Positions 8,359 through 18,119 are shown, counted from the stretch's first letter. The stretch is 64,000 nucleotides of DNA from Acidovorax sp. 107 (GCF_003058055.1 NZ_QBTZ01000001.1:3490001-3554000); one strand, 5' to 3'. Notes: generated from the letters alone by a model not told the origin. Made by a program: numbers and translations.

Positions 8359-9459
8359 TTAAGCGCTGGCCGCCACTGTGTCGGTGGCGTTTTCACCCGC
8401 CAGCTGCACCTGGTTGCGCCCCGCGTGCTTGGCGGCGTACAGCGCCTGGTCTGCGCGGGCAATGGCGGCCTGCAGATCGTCCGGCCCGTGCACCTGGGCC
8501 ACCCCAAACGACAGCGTCAGCGCAATGGGTGCAGTGCCCACCGGCAGCGGCGCCCGGGCCACGGCGGCGCGGATGCGTTCGGCCGTGGCGCTGGCGGCGT
8601 CCAGCGGGCTGGCGGGCATCAGCGCCAGAAATTCTTCGCCGCCCCAACGCGCCAGCACATCGCCCTCACGCAGGTTATCGGCCAGCACCTGGCCCATGGC
8701 CACCAGCACCTGGTCGCCCACGGCATGGCCGTACTGGTCGTTCACGCGCTTGAAGTGGTCCACGTCGCACAGCAGCAGTGTCACGGGCATGCTGCTGCGC
8801 TGGCTGCGCTCCAGCGCCTCGGTGGCCTGTGCGTCGAAGTGGCTGCGGTTGGCCAGGCCGGTCAGCGGGTCGCGCGTGGCCTGCTTGCGCAGGCGCGCCT
8901 CGGCAATGAGGATGGTGCGGCGGTAGAAAGCCGACAGCGCTGCCGACATGGCAAACACCACGCAGATGTGCACCCAGTTCACGATCTTCACGCTCTGCGC
9001 GGGCAGCGGGTCCAGCGGCCCCACCGCGTCGCTCAGCATGTGCAGGCCCAGGTAGTAAGCCAGCAGGGCCAGCACCATGGGCGTGGCATAGCCGCGCGTG
9101 TTGGCGATCACGATGGCGGGGATGAACATCAGCAGGTAGTAGTGAAAACCGCTCTCCCAGCCGATGAGTAGCGAGCCCAGGGCCGAGTGCCCGATCACCT
9201 CCAGCCAGATCAGTGCCAGCGCTGCGGTGTTGTAGCGCTTCTGGATGAGCCAGTGGGCGCCCAGGTACATGGCGATGCTCAGCACATTGATGGCCGCCAG
9301 CGGCATCGAGCCCAGCCAGAGAAACAGCAGGATGTAGCCCGCATCGATGGCGGCAGCCGTCAGCGCCACCCGCTGCACCATGGCCCAGTAAGCCTTGCCC
9401 GCGAGGCTGGAGCCACGCTGGGGTTCAAGCGGGGGGCGCGATGCGTTGGATGGGGTCAT
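8359..9459 (-). CDS. Diguanylate cyclase with membrane sensor
   Basis: A 366-residue protein that should make cyclic di-GMP. The N-terminal half (residues about 20-190) contains five or six hydrophobic segments, a MASE-like membrane sensor. The C-terminal GGDEF domain begins at RDPLTGLANRSHFD, and the active-site motif reads RWGGEEF near residue 273, so it should be catalytically competent. No EAL domain is present. The ATG at 9459 (MTPSNA) is preferred over an upstream alternative because the preceding 15 residues are not conserved in character. The signal sensed is unknown. Confidence 0.92.
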   Translation of the reverse strand: MTPSNASRPPLEPQRGSSLAGKAYWAMVQRVALTAAAIDAGYILLFLWLGSMPLAAINVLSIAMYLGAHWLIQKRYNTAALALIWLEVIGHSALGSLLIGWESGFHYYLLMFIPAIVIANTRGYATPMVLALLAYYLGLHMLSDAVGPLDPLPAQSVKIVNWVHICVVFAMSAALSAFYRRTILIAEARLRKQATRDPLTGLANRSHFDAQATEALERSQRSSMPVTLLLCDVDHFKRVNDQYGHAVGDQVLVAMGQVLADNLREGDVLARWGGEEFLALMPASPLDAASATAERIRAAVARAPLPVGTAPIALTLSFGVAQVHGPDDLQAAIARADQALYAAKHAGRNQVQLAGENATDTVAASA

Positions 9460-9644
9460 GGCACAGGGGCATGGGCGGCCCGCAAGGGTGGCAAACCACA
9501 CCATCGTAGCCCCCGGCGGTGTCGGAGGTGCGGCGAACTGGCCAGTATCCCCCGGCCTGATCGCCGCTGGGCCCCGGCGGCACGGAGCACGCCCCAGAGG
9601 CCTGGGACGGCCTCCAGCAACCTATTTCAAGCCCAATCAGCCGG

Positions 9645-9690
9645 ATGCGCTAGTGGAATATGCCTGAGTCGCTATGAATAATGTAGCGAC
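9645..9690 (+). repeat. Dispersed AT-rich repeat R1, copy C
   Basis: The core is TGCGCTAGTGGAATATGCC, followed by GCTATGAATAATGTAGC. It lies in the 242-base gap between the diguanylate cyclase and the leftward MBL-fold gene, ending just before the latter's stop codon. Confidence 0.65.
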
Positions 9691-9701
9691 GGCGATAGCG
9701 C

Positions 9702-10340
9702 TCAGGTCCCGCCCACGTAGGGATTGCTTTGCCGCTCGCGCCCGAAGGTGCTCTCCGGCCCATGGCCGGGAATGAACACCGTCTGGTTGCCCATGGGCCA
9801 CAGCCGCTGCGTGATGCTGTCGATGAGCTGCTGGTGGTTGCCCTGGGGGAAGTCCGTGCGGCCGATGCTGCCCGCAAACAGCACGTCACCTACAAACGCG
9901 CGGTCGATCTGCGGCGCGTGGAATACCACATGACCGGGCGTGTGGCCGGGGCAGTGGCGCACGTTCAAGGTCTCGTTGCCGATCTGCACGGTGTCGCCAT
10001 CGTGCAGCCAGCGCGTGGGCGTGAAGTGCTGCGCGGGCGGGAAGCCGAACATCGCGCTTTGCTGCGGTAGCCCGTCGATCCAGAACTGGTCGCCCGGGTG
10101 GGGGCCGACGATGGGCAATGCCAGGCGCTGGGCCAGCTCGCCCGTGCCGCCGGCGTGGTCGATGTGGGCGTGGGTGAGCCAGATCTGGGCGAGCTGCAGC
10201 CCCAGTCTTTCAACTTCTGCCAGCAGCGTGTCCAGGTCTCCGCCTGGGTCGATCACGGCGGCTTGCCGTGTGGCGTCGCACCAGACGATCGAGGCGTTCT
10301 GCTGGAAAGGGGTAACTGGGACGGTGAGGTAGCGGAGCAT
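9702..10340 (-). CDS. MBL-fold metallohydrolase (glyoxalase II-like)
   Basis: A 212-residue metallo-beta-lactamase-fold hydrolase. The metal-binding motif THAHIDHAGG is followed by further ligands in CPGHTPGH, the Asp in VGDVLFAG, and the final His in IPGHGPES. This is the compact form (YcbL-like, type II glyoxalase-like), lacking the C-terminal substrate domain of classical glyoxalase II. Members hydrolyse thioesters such as S-lactoylglutathione. The start at 10340 (MLRYLTVPV) fits the family N-terminus; the frame stays open upstream without similarity. Confidence 0.85.
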   Translation of the reverse strand: MLRYLTVPVTPFQQNASIVWCDATRQAAVIDPGGDLDTLLAEVERLGLQLAQIWLTHAHIDHAGGTGELAQRLALPIVGPHPGDQFWIDGLPQQSAMFGFPPAQHFTPTRWLHDGDTVQIGNETLNVRHCPGHTPGHVVFHAPQIDRAFVGDVLFAGSIGRTDFPQGNHQQLIDSITQRLWPMGNQTVFIPGHGPESTFGRERQSNPYVGGT

Positions 10341-10498
10341 GGGGTGGAAGGCAGAAGCCCGACGCGCCAGCGCCGCTTGCAATGATTGCGACGGCGGGTT
10401 CGCGCGGTGGCGGCAGGGCCAGAAGGCGATAGCGACGAGTTTCGCACAGGGCGCGTGTGCTGCGCATCGGGAGGGGCGGCCAGCGCAAGACGCAGCAA

Positions 10499-10516
10499 TA
10501 GCTGTAGCTGTAGCTG
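10499..10516. repeat. Hexanucleotide tandem repeat (TAGCTG x3)
   Basis: Three perfect TAGCTG units lie in the 256-base gap between the MBL-fold gene and the GspE-like gene. The rest of this gap shows no ORF or terminator I can support. Confidence 0.6.
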
Positions 10517-10596
10517 TTGCTTTAGCGAGTGTTTGCAATGTCGCAGACCGCCCGAGACCGCAGAAGCCCACGGCGCGGTGATTCGTGCAGAGGGCC

Positions 10597-12504
10597 CTAG
10601 AGGTTGGTCGCCGCCACCACTTCGCTCATGTCGGTCAGCCCCTGCAGCACCTTGTCGATGCCGTCCTGGCGCAGGGTAAGCATGCCCGCTGCGAGGGCCG
10701 AGTGCCGGATGTCCGAGGCGGGGGCCCGGTGGCGGATGTGCTGGCGAATGGTTTCGTCGCTCATCATCAGCTCGTGAATCCCCAGACGGCCGTGGTAGCC
10801 ATGGCCTTCGCATTTGGTGCAGCCCACGGGGCGCCACATCCGTAACTCGCCCTGGGTATCGCCATATTGCTGGCGCCACAGTGCGATCTGCGCGTGGCGT
10901 GCCTCGGCGGTGTTGTGGGTGCCGCTTTCAAGGTACTGCGATGCCAGCCCCGCCAGCATGTCGTCGTCGGCCACGCGCGGCTCGCGGCAGGTGGTGCACA
11001 GGCGCCGCACCAGGCGCTGCGCGAGGATGGCCAGCAGCGAGTCCGAGAAATTGAAGGGGTCCAGGCCGATTTCGAGCAGGCGCGCGATGCTTTCGGGCGC
11101 CGAGTTGGTGTGCAGCGTGGACAGCACCAGGTGGCCGGTCAGCGAGGCCTCGATGGCGATGCGCGCCGTCTCTTCGTCGCGCATCTCGCCGATCATGATC
11201 ACGTCGGGGTCGGCGCGCAAAAAGGTGCGCATGGCGGCGGCAAAGGTCCAGCCGATGCGCGGGTTTACCTGCACCTGGCGCAAGCCCTCCTGCGTGATCT
11301 CGATGGGGTCTTCGGCTGTCCAGATCTTGCGGCCAGCGGTGTTGATGTCGCGCACCACCGAGTGCAGCGTGGTCGTCTTGCCGCAGCCCGTGGGGCCGCA
11401 CACCAGCACCAGGCCATAGCTTTTCTGCACCACCGCGCGCAGTGCCAGAAGGTTGGACTGGCTCAGGCCGATGTTCTCCAGCGGCAGCGGCTTGGCGCCC
11501 GCCAGCAGGCGCAGCACCACATCCTCCAGCCCGCGCGAGGTGGGCACGGTCACCACGCGCAGCTCCACCGGGGGGCCACCAAAGCGGGCAAAGTCGATCT
11601 TGCCGTCCTGCGGTTTGCGGTGCTCCGAGATGTCCATGCTGGCCATGATCTTGATGCGAGCCACCATCGCAAAGCGGTAGCGCGCGGGCAGCTCCAGGTA
11701 GGGCACCAGGTCGCCGTCGATGCGCAGGCGCACGCGCACGTTGTGCGGGGCGGGCTCGGTCTCGATGTGGATGTCCGACGCGCGGTGGCTGATGGCTTCG
11801 TCAATCACCGAGTTGATGAGCCGCACCAGGGTGTTGTCCGACTCGCTGATCACGTCGGCCTGTTCGGTGTCGGCGTCCGGCGACGCGGTGGCCAGGTTGG
11901 TCAGCAGCTCCTGCGAGGTGGCGCGTGCGCCCGACGCCGCGCCGCCCGTGTCCGTGGGGTGGGTGCGGTAGGCTTTGTGGATGGCAGGCATCAGCGTGCC
12001 GGGCGCCGCCCGCAGCGGAATCAGCCGCCGCTGGGTCAGAAAGCGGATTTCGTCGATCAGCAGGCGGTCCCAGGGGTCGGCCATCAGCAGCACCAGCGCG
12101 TCCTCGCGGGCGATCAGGGGCAGCACGGATTCGCGTTCGGCCACGGCACGGGGGATGAGGGCCAGGGCCGACGCTTCGGGCGCGATGTCGCCGGGGTGCA
12201 CGGTGTACTCGCCCAGCCAGGTCGCAATCACGCTGCGTAGCTGGTCTTGGGTGAGGGCTCCCCGGTCCACCAGGATCTGGCCGATGGGCCGCTGCACGCC
12301 GTTGCCGCGCTCCTCCTGCTGCGCCCGCAGGCCCTCCGCGAGGGCGGGTGTGGACAGCAGACCTGCATGCACCAGCGCCTCGCCCAGGTGCCGCGCCTTG
12401 CCCACCGTGGGGTGGGGGGTGGATATCTGGCGCCACAGCGCCTCGGCGCTCTGGGGGCGAAAGCTGTGGGCGGGGGGCGGTGCGGAGGTACTGGCGTCGG
12501 TCAT
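10597..12504 (-). CDS. GspE/PulE-family secretion/pilus ATPase
   Basis: A 635-residue hexameric secretion-type ATPase. The N-terminal region (about 30-190) is a GspE/PilB N-domain. The catalytic half follows, with Walker A GPTGCGKTTT near residue 370, Asp box (TAEDPIEI), Walker B (VIMIGEMRDEETA) and His box (GHLVLSTLHTN). A zinc-binding tetracysteine element is seen as CTTC ... CTKC. These features fit type II secretion/type IV pilus assembly ATPases. No other gsp or pil gene is adjacent, so the gene is an orphan here and its partner system lies elsewhere. It may pair with pilin-like or MSHA-like components. Confidence 0.88.
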   Translation of the reverse strand: MTDASTSAPPPAHSFRPQSAEALWRQISTPHPTVGKARHLGEALVHAGLLSTPALAEGLRAQQEERGNGVQRPIGQILVDRGALTQDQLRSVIATWLGEYTVHPGDIAPEASALALIPRAVAERESVLPLIAREDALVLLMADPWDRLLIDEIRFLTQRRLIPLRAAPGTLMPAIHKAYRTHPTDTGGAASGARATSQELLTNLATASPDADTEQADVISESDNTLVRLINSVIDEAISHRASDIHIETEPAPHNVRVRLRIDGDLVPYLELPARYRFAMVARIKIMASMDISEHRKPQDGKIDFARFGGPPVELRVVTVPTSRGLEDVVLRLLAGAKPLPLENIGLSQSNLLALRAVVQKSYGLVLVCGPTGCGKTTTLHSVVRDINTAGRKIWTAEDPIEITQEGLRQVQVNPRIGWTFAAAMRTFLRADPDVIMIGEMRDEETARIAIEASLTGHLVLSTLHTNSAPESIARLLEIGLDPFNFSDSLLAILAQRLVRRLCTTCREPRVADDDMLAGLASQYLESGTHNTAEARHAQIALWRQQYGDTQGELRMWRPVGCTKCEGHGYHGRLGIHELMMSDETIRQHIRHRAPASDIRHSALAAGMLTLRQDGIDKVLQGLTDMSEVVAATNL

Positions 12505-12523
12505 GTGGATGAGTGTCTGGGGC

Positions 12524-13339
12524 TTACAGGGTCAGTGCGTAGTCCACCGTGATGGGTGCGTGGTCCGAGAACTTTTCGCCCTTGTAAATATGTTCTGCGC
12601 GCGCCAGCGCCGCGATTGCAGGGGTGGCCAGGTGGTAGTCCAGCCGCCAACCCACGTTGTTGGCATAGGCCTGCCCGCGGTTGCTCCACCAGGTGTAGGC
12701 GGTGTCGGTGGCGGTAGGTTGTAACTGACGGTAAACGTCTATGATGCCGCCGCCTTCATCAGTTGTGTGCAACAACTTTGTCATCCAGGCGCGCTCTTCG
12801 GGCAAAAAACCACTGTTCTTCTGGTTGCTGCGCCAGTTTTTGAGGTCGATTTGCTGGTGCGCAATGTTGATGTCGCCGCACAGGATGAACTCGCGCTCGG
12901 CCTTCAATCGCATGAGGTGGGGGTGGAACTCGGCCAGAAAGCGGAACTTGGCCAGCTGGCGCTCTTCGCCCGAGGAGCCGCTGGGAAAGTACGCGCTGAT
13001 GATCGACAGCTTGCGGGCGGGCGTGTCAAAGCGCAGCTCGACATATCGGCCTTCTGCATCGAACTCTGCCGATCCATAGCCAATGACTACATCCGACGGC
13101 TCGTGCCGCGTGTAGACGCCCACGCCCGAATAGCCCTTTTTCTGGGCAAAGTGAAAGTGCCCCTGCAGCTCGGCCAGGCGCTCGAACCGGTTGGCCATGT
13201 CGGCCGCCTGGGCCTTCACTTCCTGCACACAAATACAATCCGGCCGCGTGGCTGCCATCCAGCTTTCCACGCCTTTGCTGGTGGCTGAGCGGATGCCATT
13301 GAGATTGAGGCTGGTTAACTTGAACAAGGATTTCCCCAT
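12524..13339 (-). CDS. xth: Exodeoxyribonuclease III
   Basis: A 271-residue exonuclease III/AP endonuclease of the EEP superfamily, acting in base-excision repair. Motifs: LNLNGIRSA (metal-binding Asn), QEVKAQ (catalytic Glu), LCGDINIAH (Asp/Asn), WRLDYHLAT, and the terminal SDHAPITVDY with catalytic His. Two starts are possible: ATG at 13339 (MGKSLFKL) and a TTG four codons in (LFKLTSLN), which matches the usual family N-terminus. With the ATG start the gene overlaps pyrE's start codon on the other strand. It is followed by the GspE-like gene. Confidence 0.92.
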   Translation of the reverse strand: MGKSLFKLTSLNLNGIRSATSKGVESWMAATRPDCICVQEVKAQAADMANRFERLAELQGHFHFAQKKGYSGVGVYTRHEPSDVVIGYGSAEFDAEGRYVELRFDTPARKLSIISAYFPSGSSGEERQLAKFRFLAEFHPHLMRLKAEREFILCGDINIAHQQIDLKNWRSNQKNSGFLPEERAWMTKLLHTTDEGGGIIDVYRQLQPTATDTAYTWWSNRGQAYANNVGWRLDYHLATPAIAALARAEHIYKGEKFSDHAPITVDYALTL

Positions 13340-14036
13340 GGTGGATGTTGGCGTGCAAACCCCCGAACAGGGCCAGCTGGCGCAGGATTTCGTCCGTTTT
13401 GCCGTCGAGTCCGGCGTGCTGCGGTTTGGTGAATTCAAGACCAAGGCAGGGCGTCTGAGCCCCTATTTTTTCAATGCCGGTCTGTTCGACGACGGCCGCA
13501 AGATCGGGCGGCTCGCGGAATTCTATGCAAAAGCCCTGCTGGCCAGCGGCATCGAATTCGACATGGTGTTTGGCCCCGCCTACAAGGGCATTCCGCTGGC
13601 CGCCACGGTGGCGGTGGAGCTGGCGCGCCTGGGCCGCAACGTGCCCTTTGCGTACAACCGCAAGGAGGCCAAGGACCATGGCGAGGGCGGCACCCTGGTG
13701 GGCGCACCCCTGAAGGGCCGGGTGCTCATCGTGGACGACGTGATGTCGGCCGGCACCGCTGCCCGGGAGTCCATCGCCATCATCCGCGCCGCCGGTGCCA
13801 CGCCCCATGCAGTGGCTATTGCACTGGACCGCCAGGAAAAAGCCACGGAGAATGGTCAGGACGTGGACCACAGCGCCGTGCAATACGTGCGCGGGCAATT
13901 AGGCATGCAGGTGTGCGCCATTGCACGGCTGGCAGACTTATTGCTATTTCTTGAGCAAAATGGGGAAGAGGGGATGCGTTCCCACCACGAAAAAGTGCTG
14001 GCCTACCGCCAGCGGTATGGCGTCAACGAGGGGTAG
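13338..14036 (+). CDS. pyrE: Orotate phosphoribosyltransferase
   Basis: Catalyses orotate plus PRPP to OMP, the fifth step of de novo pyrimidine synthesis. The protein has 232 residues. The PRPP-binding motif is seen as VLIVDDVMSAGTA, and the catalytic-loop region YNRKEAKDHGEGG carries the conserved Lys/His residues. The N-terminal GEFKTKAGRLSPYFFNAG is typical. The ATG at 13338 has AAGGA upstream, located inside the start of the divergent xth gene. The C-terminal portion (LADLLLFLEQNGEEGM) is unusually AT-rich. The DUF4124 gene follows 5 bases later, so the two form an operon. Confidence 0.95.
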   Translation: MVDVGVQTPEQGQLAQDFVRFAVESGVLRFGEFKTKAGRLSPYFFNAGLFDDGRKIGRLAEFYAKALLASGIEFDMVFGPAYKGIPLAATVAVELARLGRNVPFAYNRKEAKDHGEGGTLVGAPLKGRVLIVDDVMSAGTAARESIAIIRAAGATPHAVAIALDRQEKATENGQDVDHSAVQYVRGQLGMQVCAIARLADLLLFLEQNGEEGMRSHHEKVLAYRQRYGVNEG

Positions 14037-14041
14037 ATGAT

Positions 14042-14737
14042 TTGAGCAAATCGGCGTGGATCATGGGCGGGGTTCTATTGGCCACCCTGGGCGCTGATGT
14101 GGCGTGGGCGCAAGCCCCTGGGACTTCCAGCGGCATCTACACCTGCGTGGACCGCAATGGCCGGCGCCTGACCGCCGACCGTCCGATCGCCGAATGCATG
14201 GACCGTGAGCAGCGAGAGCTGGGACCTTCGGGCATCGTGCGGCGGCAAATCGGCCCCTCGCTGACCGAGCAAGAGCGGGCGGCGCAAGAGGTCCAGCGCC
14301 GCAAGGAGGCCGAGGCCCGTGCCCGCGAGCTGGAAGAGCGCCGCCGCGAACGCGCGCTGACGGCCCGCTACCCCGACAAGGCCACACACGATGTGGAGCG
14401 CGCCGCGGCCATCCAGTTGGTGGACGACGTGACCGCCACTGCCGAAAAGCGCCTGGTCGAGCTGGCGCAACAGCGCAAAGCCTTTGATGTGGAGATGGAG
14501 TTCTACAAGAAGGACCCCACCAAGGCCCCCATGTCGCTGCGCCGCAAGATCGCCGAGAATGAAGAAAGCATTGCCGAGCAGCAGCGATTCATTGCCGGGC
14601 AAGACCAGGAAAAGCGCCGTGTGCACCAGCGCTTTGATGTGGAGCTGGCCCAGTTGCGCAAGCTGTGGGATGCTCAGCGCATGCCCTTGCCGAGCGCAGC
14701 ACCCGCCAGCGACGCCGCATCCGCCGCCACGCGGTGA
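14042..14737 (+). CDS. DUF4124-domain periplasmic protein
   Basis: A 231-residue exported protein of unknown function. A signal peptide (ending at AWAQA) is followed by a DUF4124 segment, GIYTCVDRNGRRLTADRPI, with a paired Cys further on (IAECMD). DUF4124 proteins are periplasmic and common in beta- and gammaproteobacteria. The remainder is a long charged region, rich in Arg, Glu and Gln, likely a coiled coil. The start is TTG at 14042, preceded by GAGGGG, or ATG at 14063, eight codons in. It follows pyrE by 5 bases and ends before a strong bidirectional terminator. Confidence 0.75.
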   Translation: MSKSAWIMGGVLLATLGADVAWAQAPGTSSGIYTCVDRNGRRLTADRPIAECMDREQRELGPSGIVRRQIGPSLTEQERAAQEVQRRKEAEARARELEERRRERALTARYPDKATHDVERAAAIQLVDDVTATAEKRLVELAQQRKAFDVEMEFYKKDPTKAPMSLRRKIAENEESIAEQQRFIAGQDQEKRRVHQRFDVELAQLRKLWDAQRMPLPSAAPASDAASAATR

Positions 14738-14797
14738 GGTGTGCGCGCTGAGGAGCACGGGCCTCCGCCCTTGGCACAGAGAGTCCAACCGAAGCGC

Positions 14798-14836
14798 AAA
14801 TAACAAAGGGCCTCACGGCCCTTTGTTATTTTTGTG
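14798..14836. terminator. Bidirectional intrinsic terminator
   Basis: A perfect 15-bp stem (14798-14812 with 14817-14831, four-base loop TCAC) is followed by TTTT on the plus strand and TTTGCG on the minus strand. It sits between the convergent pyrE-DUF4124 and gatCAB operons and can serve both. Confidence 0.9.
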
Positions 14837-14860
14837 GTGGCTTCGATCCAGCGTCGCGCG

Positions 14861-16312
14861 TCAGTCTGCCAGCTTGGCGCGCAGCAACTCGTTGACCTGC
14901 GTCGGATTGGCCTTGCCCTTGCTGGCCTTCATGATCTGGCCGACCAGTGCGTTGAACGCCTTGTCCTTGCCCGCACGGAACTGGGCCACGTTGTCGGGGT
15001 TGACGGCAATCACCTCGTCGATGATCTTCTCCAGCGCGCCGGAGTCGTTCATCTGCTTGAGGCCCTTGGATTCGATAACGGCATCCACGTCGTTCGATTC
15101 GCCGGTCCACAGCGCATCAAACACCTGCTTGGCGGCGTTGTTGGAGATCGTGCCGTCGGCAATACGGCCGATCAACGCGGCCAGTTGGGCGGCGGTGACG
15201 GGTGCCTGCTCGATGCTGGATTCGCCCGCATTCACGCGGCGCGATACCTCGCCCATGATCCAGTTGCTGGCCAGCTTGGGCTGGCCGCAGGCCTTGGCCA
15301 CGGCTTCGAAGTAGGCCGCCATGGCCTTGCTTTGCGTGAGGGTCGTGGCGTCGTATTCGGGCAGGCCATAGTCGGCCACAAAACGGGCGGCCATGGTGCG
15401 AGGCAATTCAGCCATCTGCGCACGTTCATCCTGCACCCACTGCTCTGAAATGTGTAGCGGAGGCAGGTCGGGGTCGGGGAAGTAGCGGTAGTCCGCCGCG
15501 TCTTCCTTGGTGCGCATCGCGCGCGTTTCGCCCGTGTCCGGGTCGAACAGCACAGTGGCCTGCTGGATCGCGTGGCCGTCTTCGATCTGCTCGATCTGCC
15601 AGCGGATCTCGTAGTCGATGGCCTGTTGCATGAACTTGAACGAGTTCAGGTTCTTGATCTCGCGGCGCGTACCCAGCGGCTGGCCCGGCTTGCGCACGGA
15701 CACGTTGGCGTCGCAGCGGAAGCTGCCCTCCTGCATGTTGCCGTCGCAGATGCCGATCCAGGTCACGATCTTGTGCAGCTCCTTGGCATAGGCCACGGCC
15801 TCTTCGGACGAGCGCATGTCGGGCTCGGTCACGATCTCCAGCAGCGGCGTGCCCGCGCGGTTCAGGTCGATGCCCGATTGGCCAATGAAGTCTTCGTGCA
15901 GCGACTTGCCCGCATCTTCTTCGAGGTGGGCGCGCACCAGGCGCACGGTCTTCTTCTCGTCACCGAGAAAGAACTCGACCTCGCCACCCTGCACCACGGG
16001 GATTTCGAACTGGCTGATCTGATAGCCCTTGGGCAGGTCGGGGTAGAAGTAGTTCTTGCGCGCAAAAATGCTCACAGGCGCAATGTGGGAGCCCAGGGCC
16101 AGTCCCAATTTGATAGCGCAGGCCACGGCCTCGCGGTTCATCACGGGCAGGGTGCCGGGCAAGGCCAGGTCCACCGCGCAGGCCTGGGTATTGGGCTCGG
16201 CGCCAAAGGCCGTGGGGGCGCGGCTGAAGATCTTGCTCTGTGTGGCGAGCTGGGTGTGGGTTTCGAAGCCGATGACGACTTCATAACCGTGGATCAATTT
16301 GCTGGTCGTCAT
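14861..16312 (-). CDS. gatB: Asp-tRNA(Asn)/Glu-tRNA(Gln) amidotransferase subunit B
   Basis: GatB is the kinase/tRNA-binding subunit of the GatCAB amidotransferase. It activates Glu-tRNA(Gln) or Asp-tRNA(Asn) with ATP so that ammonia from GatA can form the cognate amide. The protein has 483 residues, normal length. Seen: N-terminal [15 protein letters not shown]-typical [14 protein letters not shown] and [10 protein letters not shown], then a C-terminal helical YqeY-like tail domain. It starts one base after the gatA stop. It is the third gene of gatC-gatA-gatB and is followed by the bidirectional terminator. Confidence 0.96.
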   Translation of the reverse strand: MTTSKLIHGYEVVIGFETHTQLATQSKIFSRAPTAFGAEPNTQACAVDLALPGTLPVMNREAVACAIKLGLALGSHIAPVSIFARKNYFYPDLPKGYQISQFEIPVVQGGEVEFFLGDEKKTVRLVRAHLEEDAGKSLHEDFIGQSGIDLNRAGTPLLEIVTEPDMRSSEEAVAYAKELHKIVTWIGICDGNMQEGSFRCDANVSVRKPGQPLGTRREIKNLNSFKFMQQAIDYEIRWQIEQIEDGHAIQQATVLFDPDTGETRAMRTKEDAADYRYFPDPDLPPLHISEQWVQDERAQMAELPRTMAARFVADYGLPEYDATTLTQSKAMAAYFEAVAKACGQPKLASNWIMGEVSRRVNAGESSIEQAPVTAAQLAALIGRIADGTISNNAAKQVFDALWTGESNDVDAVIESKGLKQMNDSGALEKIIDEVIAVNPDNVAQFRAGKDKAFNALVGQIMKASKGKANPTQVNELLRAKLAD

Positions 16313-16313
16313 G

Positions 16314-17807
16314 TCACAGACCTCCGGGTTGGCGGAGGTGGAAATCGGTGGCTTGCTGCAGGCGGTGCGCAGCGTTCAGAAGGCGGGCTTCCTGGAAGTA
16401 GTTGCCCAACAGCTGCAGGCCCACGGGCATGCCGCCCTCACCAAAACCAGCGGGCACGCTCATGCCAGGCAGGCCGGCCAGCGAGCCGGGCAGGGTGAAG
16501 ATGTCGGCCAGGTAGTCGGCCAGCGGGTCGTTGCCGTGGTCGCCCAGCTTCCAGGCCACGGTGGGGGCCACGGGGCCCGCGATCAGGTCGCAGTCCTTGA
16601 ACGCGTTCTGGAAGTCGTCGGCGATCATGCGGCGGATCTTCTGCGCCTGCAGGTAGTAGGCGTCGTAGTAGCCATGGCTCAGCACATAGGCGCCGATCAT
16701 GATGCGGCGCTTGACCTCGTCGCCAAAGCCTTCGGCACGGGTCTTCTTGTACATGTCCACCAGGTCGGTGTAATCCTTGGCGCGGTGGCCGAACTTCACG
16801 CCGTCAAAGCGGGAGAGGTTGGACGACGCCTCGGCTGGGGCAATGATGTAATAGACCGGGATGGACAGCTGCGTGCGCGGCAGGCTGATGGGCACGAGCT
16901 TGGCGCCGAGTTTTTCGTATTCCTTGAGGGCGCCATCCACGGCGGCGCGCACATCGGGTGCCAGGCCTTCACCGAAGAACTCGGCGGGGATGCCGATGCG
17001 CAGGCCGTCGATGCTGTCATTGAGCTTGGCGCTGAAGTTCTCTGCGGGTACGTCCAGGCTGGTGGAGTCGCGGTCCGGGTCGGGGCCGCACATGGCGGAC
17101 AGCAACAGTGCGCAGTCTTCGGCCGAGCGGGCCATCGGCCCCGCCTGGTCGAGGCTGGAGGCGAAAGCGATCATCCCGTAACGGCTGGCGCGGCCATAGG
17201 TCGGCTTGATGCCGGTGATGCCGCAGAACGAGGCGGGCTGGCGGATGGAGCCGCCCGTGTCGGTGCCAGTGACAGCCGGCGCCAGGCGCGCGGCCACGGC
17301 CACGGCGCTGCCGCCGGACGAGCCGCCCGGGATGCGGTCGGTAGCCCAGGGGTTGCGCACGGGCGCGGGGGCGTCAAAGCCCACGGGGGCAACGGCCGAG
17401 TTTTCGTTGGCCGAGCCCATGGCGAACTCGTCGCAATTCAGCTTGCCCAGGGTCACGGCGCCCGCGTCGGCCAGCTTGGTGACCACGGTGGCGTCAAAGG
17501 GCGACTGGTAGCCCGCGAGCATCTTGGAGCCGGCGGTGCTGGGGAAACCCTTGGTGACGAAGATGTCCTTGTGCGCAATCGGCACGCCCGCCAGGGGGCC
17601 GGCGGTGCCTGCGGCAATGGCGGCGTCCTGGGCGCGGGCCTGGGCCAGGGTGGTGTCGGGGTTCACGGCCACGTAGGCGCCCAGGTTCTGGTGGGCCTGT
17701 GCGCGGGCGAGGAAATGCTGGGCGGCCTCGACGGCCGAGACGCGGCGCTCGCGCAGCTCGGTGGCCAGCTGGGCCACGCCCAGGTCATGCAATGCGGTGG
17801 AAGTCAT
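16314..17807 (-). CDS. gatA: Asp-tRNA(Asn)/Glu-tRNA(Gln) amidotransferase subunit A
   Basis: GatA is the glutaminase subunit, an amidase-signature enzyme that releases ammonia from glutamine for GatB. The 497 residues contain the full Ser-cisSer-Lys triad: Lys near 80 (PIAHKDIF), cis-Ser in GGSSGGSA near 163, and the nucleophile in [10 protein letters not shown] near 187. Length is typical. It lies 12 bases after gatC and one base before gatB in a tight operon. Presence of gatCAB implies indirect synthesis of Gln- or Asn-tRNA; which one depends on whether glnS and asnS are present elsewhere. Confidence 0.97.
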   Translation of the reverse strand: MTSTALHDLGVAQLATELRERRVSAVEAAQHFLARAQAHQNLGAYVAVNPDTTLAQARAQDAAIAAGTAGPLAGVPIAHKDIFVTKGFPSTAGSKMLAGYQSPFDATVVTKLADAGAVTLGKLNCDEFAMGSANENSAVAPVGFDAPAPVRNPWATDRIPGGSSGGSAVAVAARLAPAVTGTDTGGSIRQPASFCGITGIKPTYGRASRYGMIAFASSLDQAGPMARSAEDCALLLSAMCGPDPDRDSTSLDVPAENFSAKLNDSIDGLRIGIPAEFFGEGLAPDVRAAVDGALKEYEKLGAKLVPISLPRTQLSIPVYYIIAPAEASSNLSRFDGVKFGHRAKDYTDLVDMYKKTRAEGFGDEVKRRIMIGAYVLSHGYYDAYYLQAQKIRRMIADDFQNAFKDCDLIAGPVAPTVAWKLGDHGNDPLADYLADIFTLPGSLAGLPGMSVPAGFGEGGMPVGLQLLGNYFQEARLLNAAHRLQQATDFHLRQPGGL

Positions 17808-17819
17808 GCGGAGGGGGTC

Positions 17820-18119
17820 TTATTCGATCACTTTGGGCACGAGGAACAGGCCTCGTTCGACGGCGGGGGCGCTTTGCTGGTTGGCTTCGCGCTGGTTGGG
17901 CTCGCTGGCCACGTCCTCGCGCAGGCGCAGCTGCACGTCCTGGATGGCGGCTACGGGGTGGGCCAGGGGCGTGACGCCCGAGGTATCCACAGCCCGCATC
18001 TGTTCCACGATGTCAAAGAAACCATTGAGCTGCGTAAGCATGCGCTCACTTTCGGAAGGTGTCAGCTCAAGCCGTGCCAAATTAGCGATGCGGCCGATGT
18101 CCTGGGGGGTCAGTGCCAT
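17820..18119 (-). CDS. gatC: Asp-tRNA(Asn)/Glu-tRNA(Gln) amidotransferase subunit C
   Basis: GatC is the small subunit that wraps around the GatA/GatB interface and stabilises the complex. The 99 residues start [20 protein letters not shown], the classic N-terminal helix, and contain the [11 protein letters not shown] segment. It is first in the gatCAB operon and is divergent from mreB across 207 bases. I could not pick a convincing promoter in that gap on either strand. Confidence 0.95.
   Translation of the reverse strand: MALTPQDIGRIANLARLELTPSESERMLTQLNGFFDIVEQMRAVDTSGVTPLAHPVAAIQDVQLRLREDVASEPNQREANQQSAPAVERGLFLVPKVIE

Noticed and set aside
13920..13965. AT-rich stretch near the pyrE 3' end as another R1 copy
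   Set aside because: It shares only GGCTGGCAG and a TTGCTATT-like run; the AGCGCTAGT and ATATGC blocks are absent. It may be a coincidence or a decayed copy.
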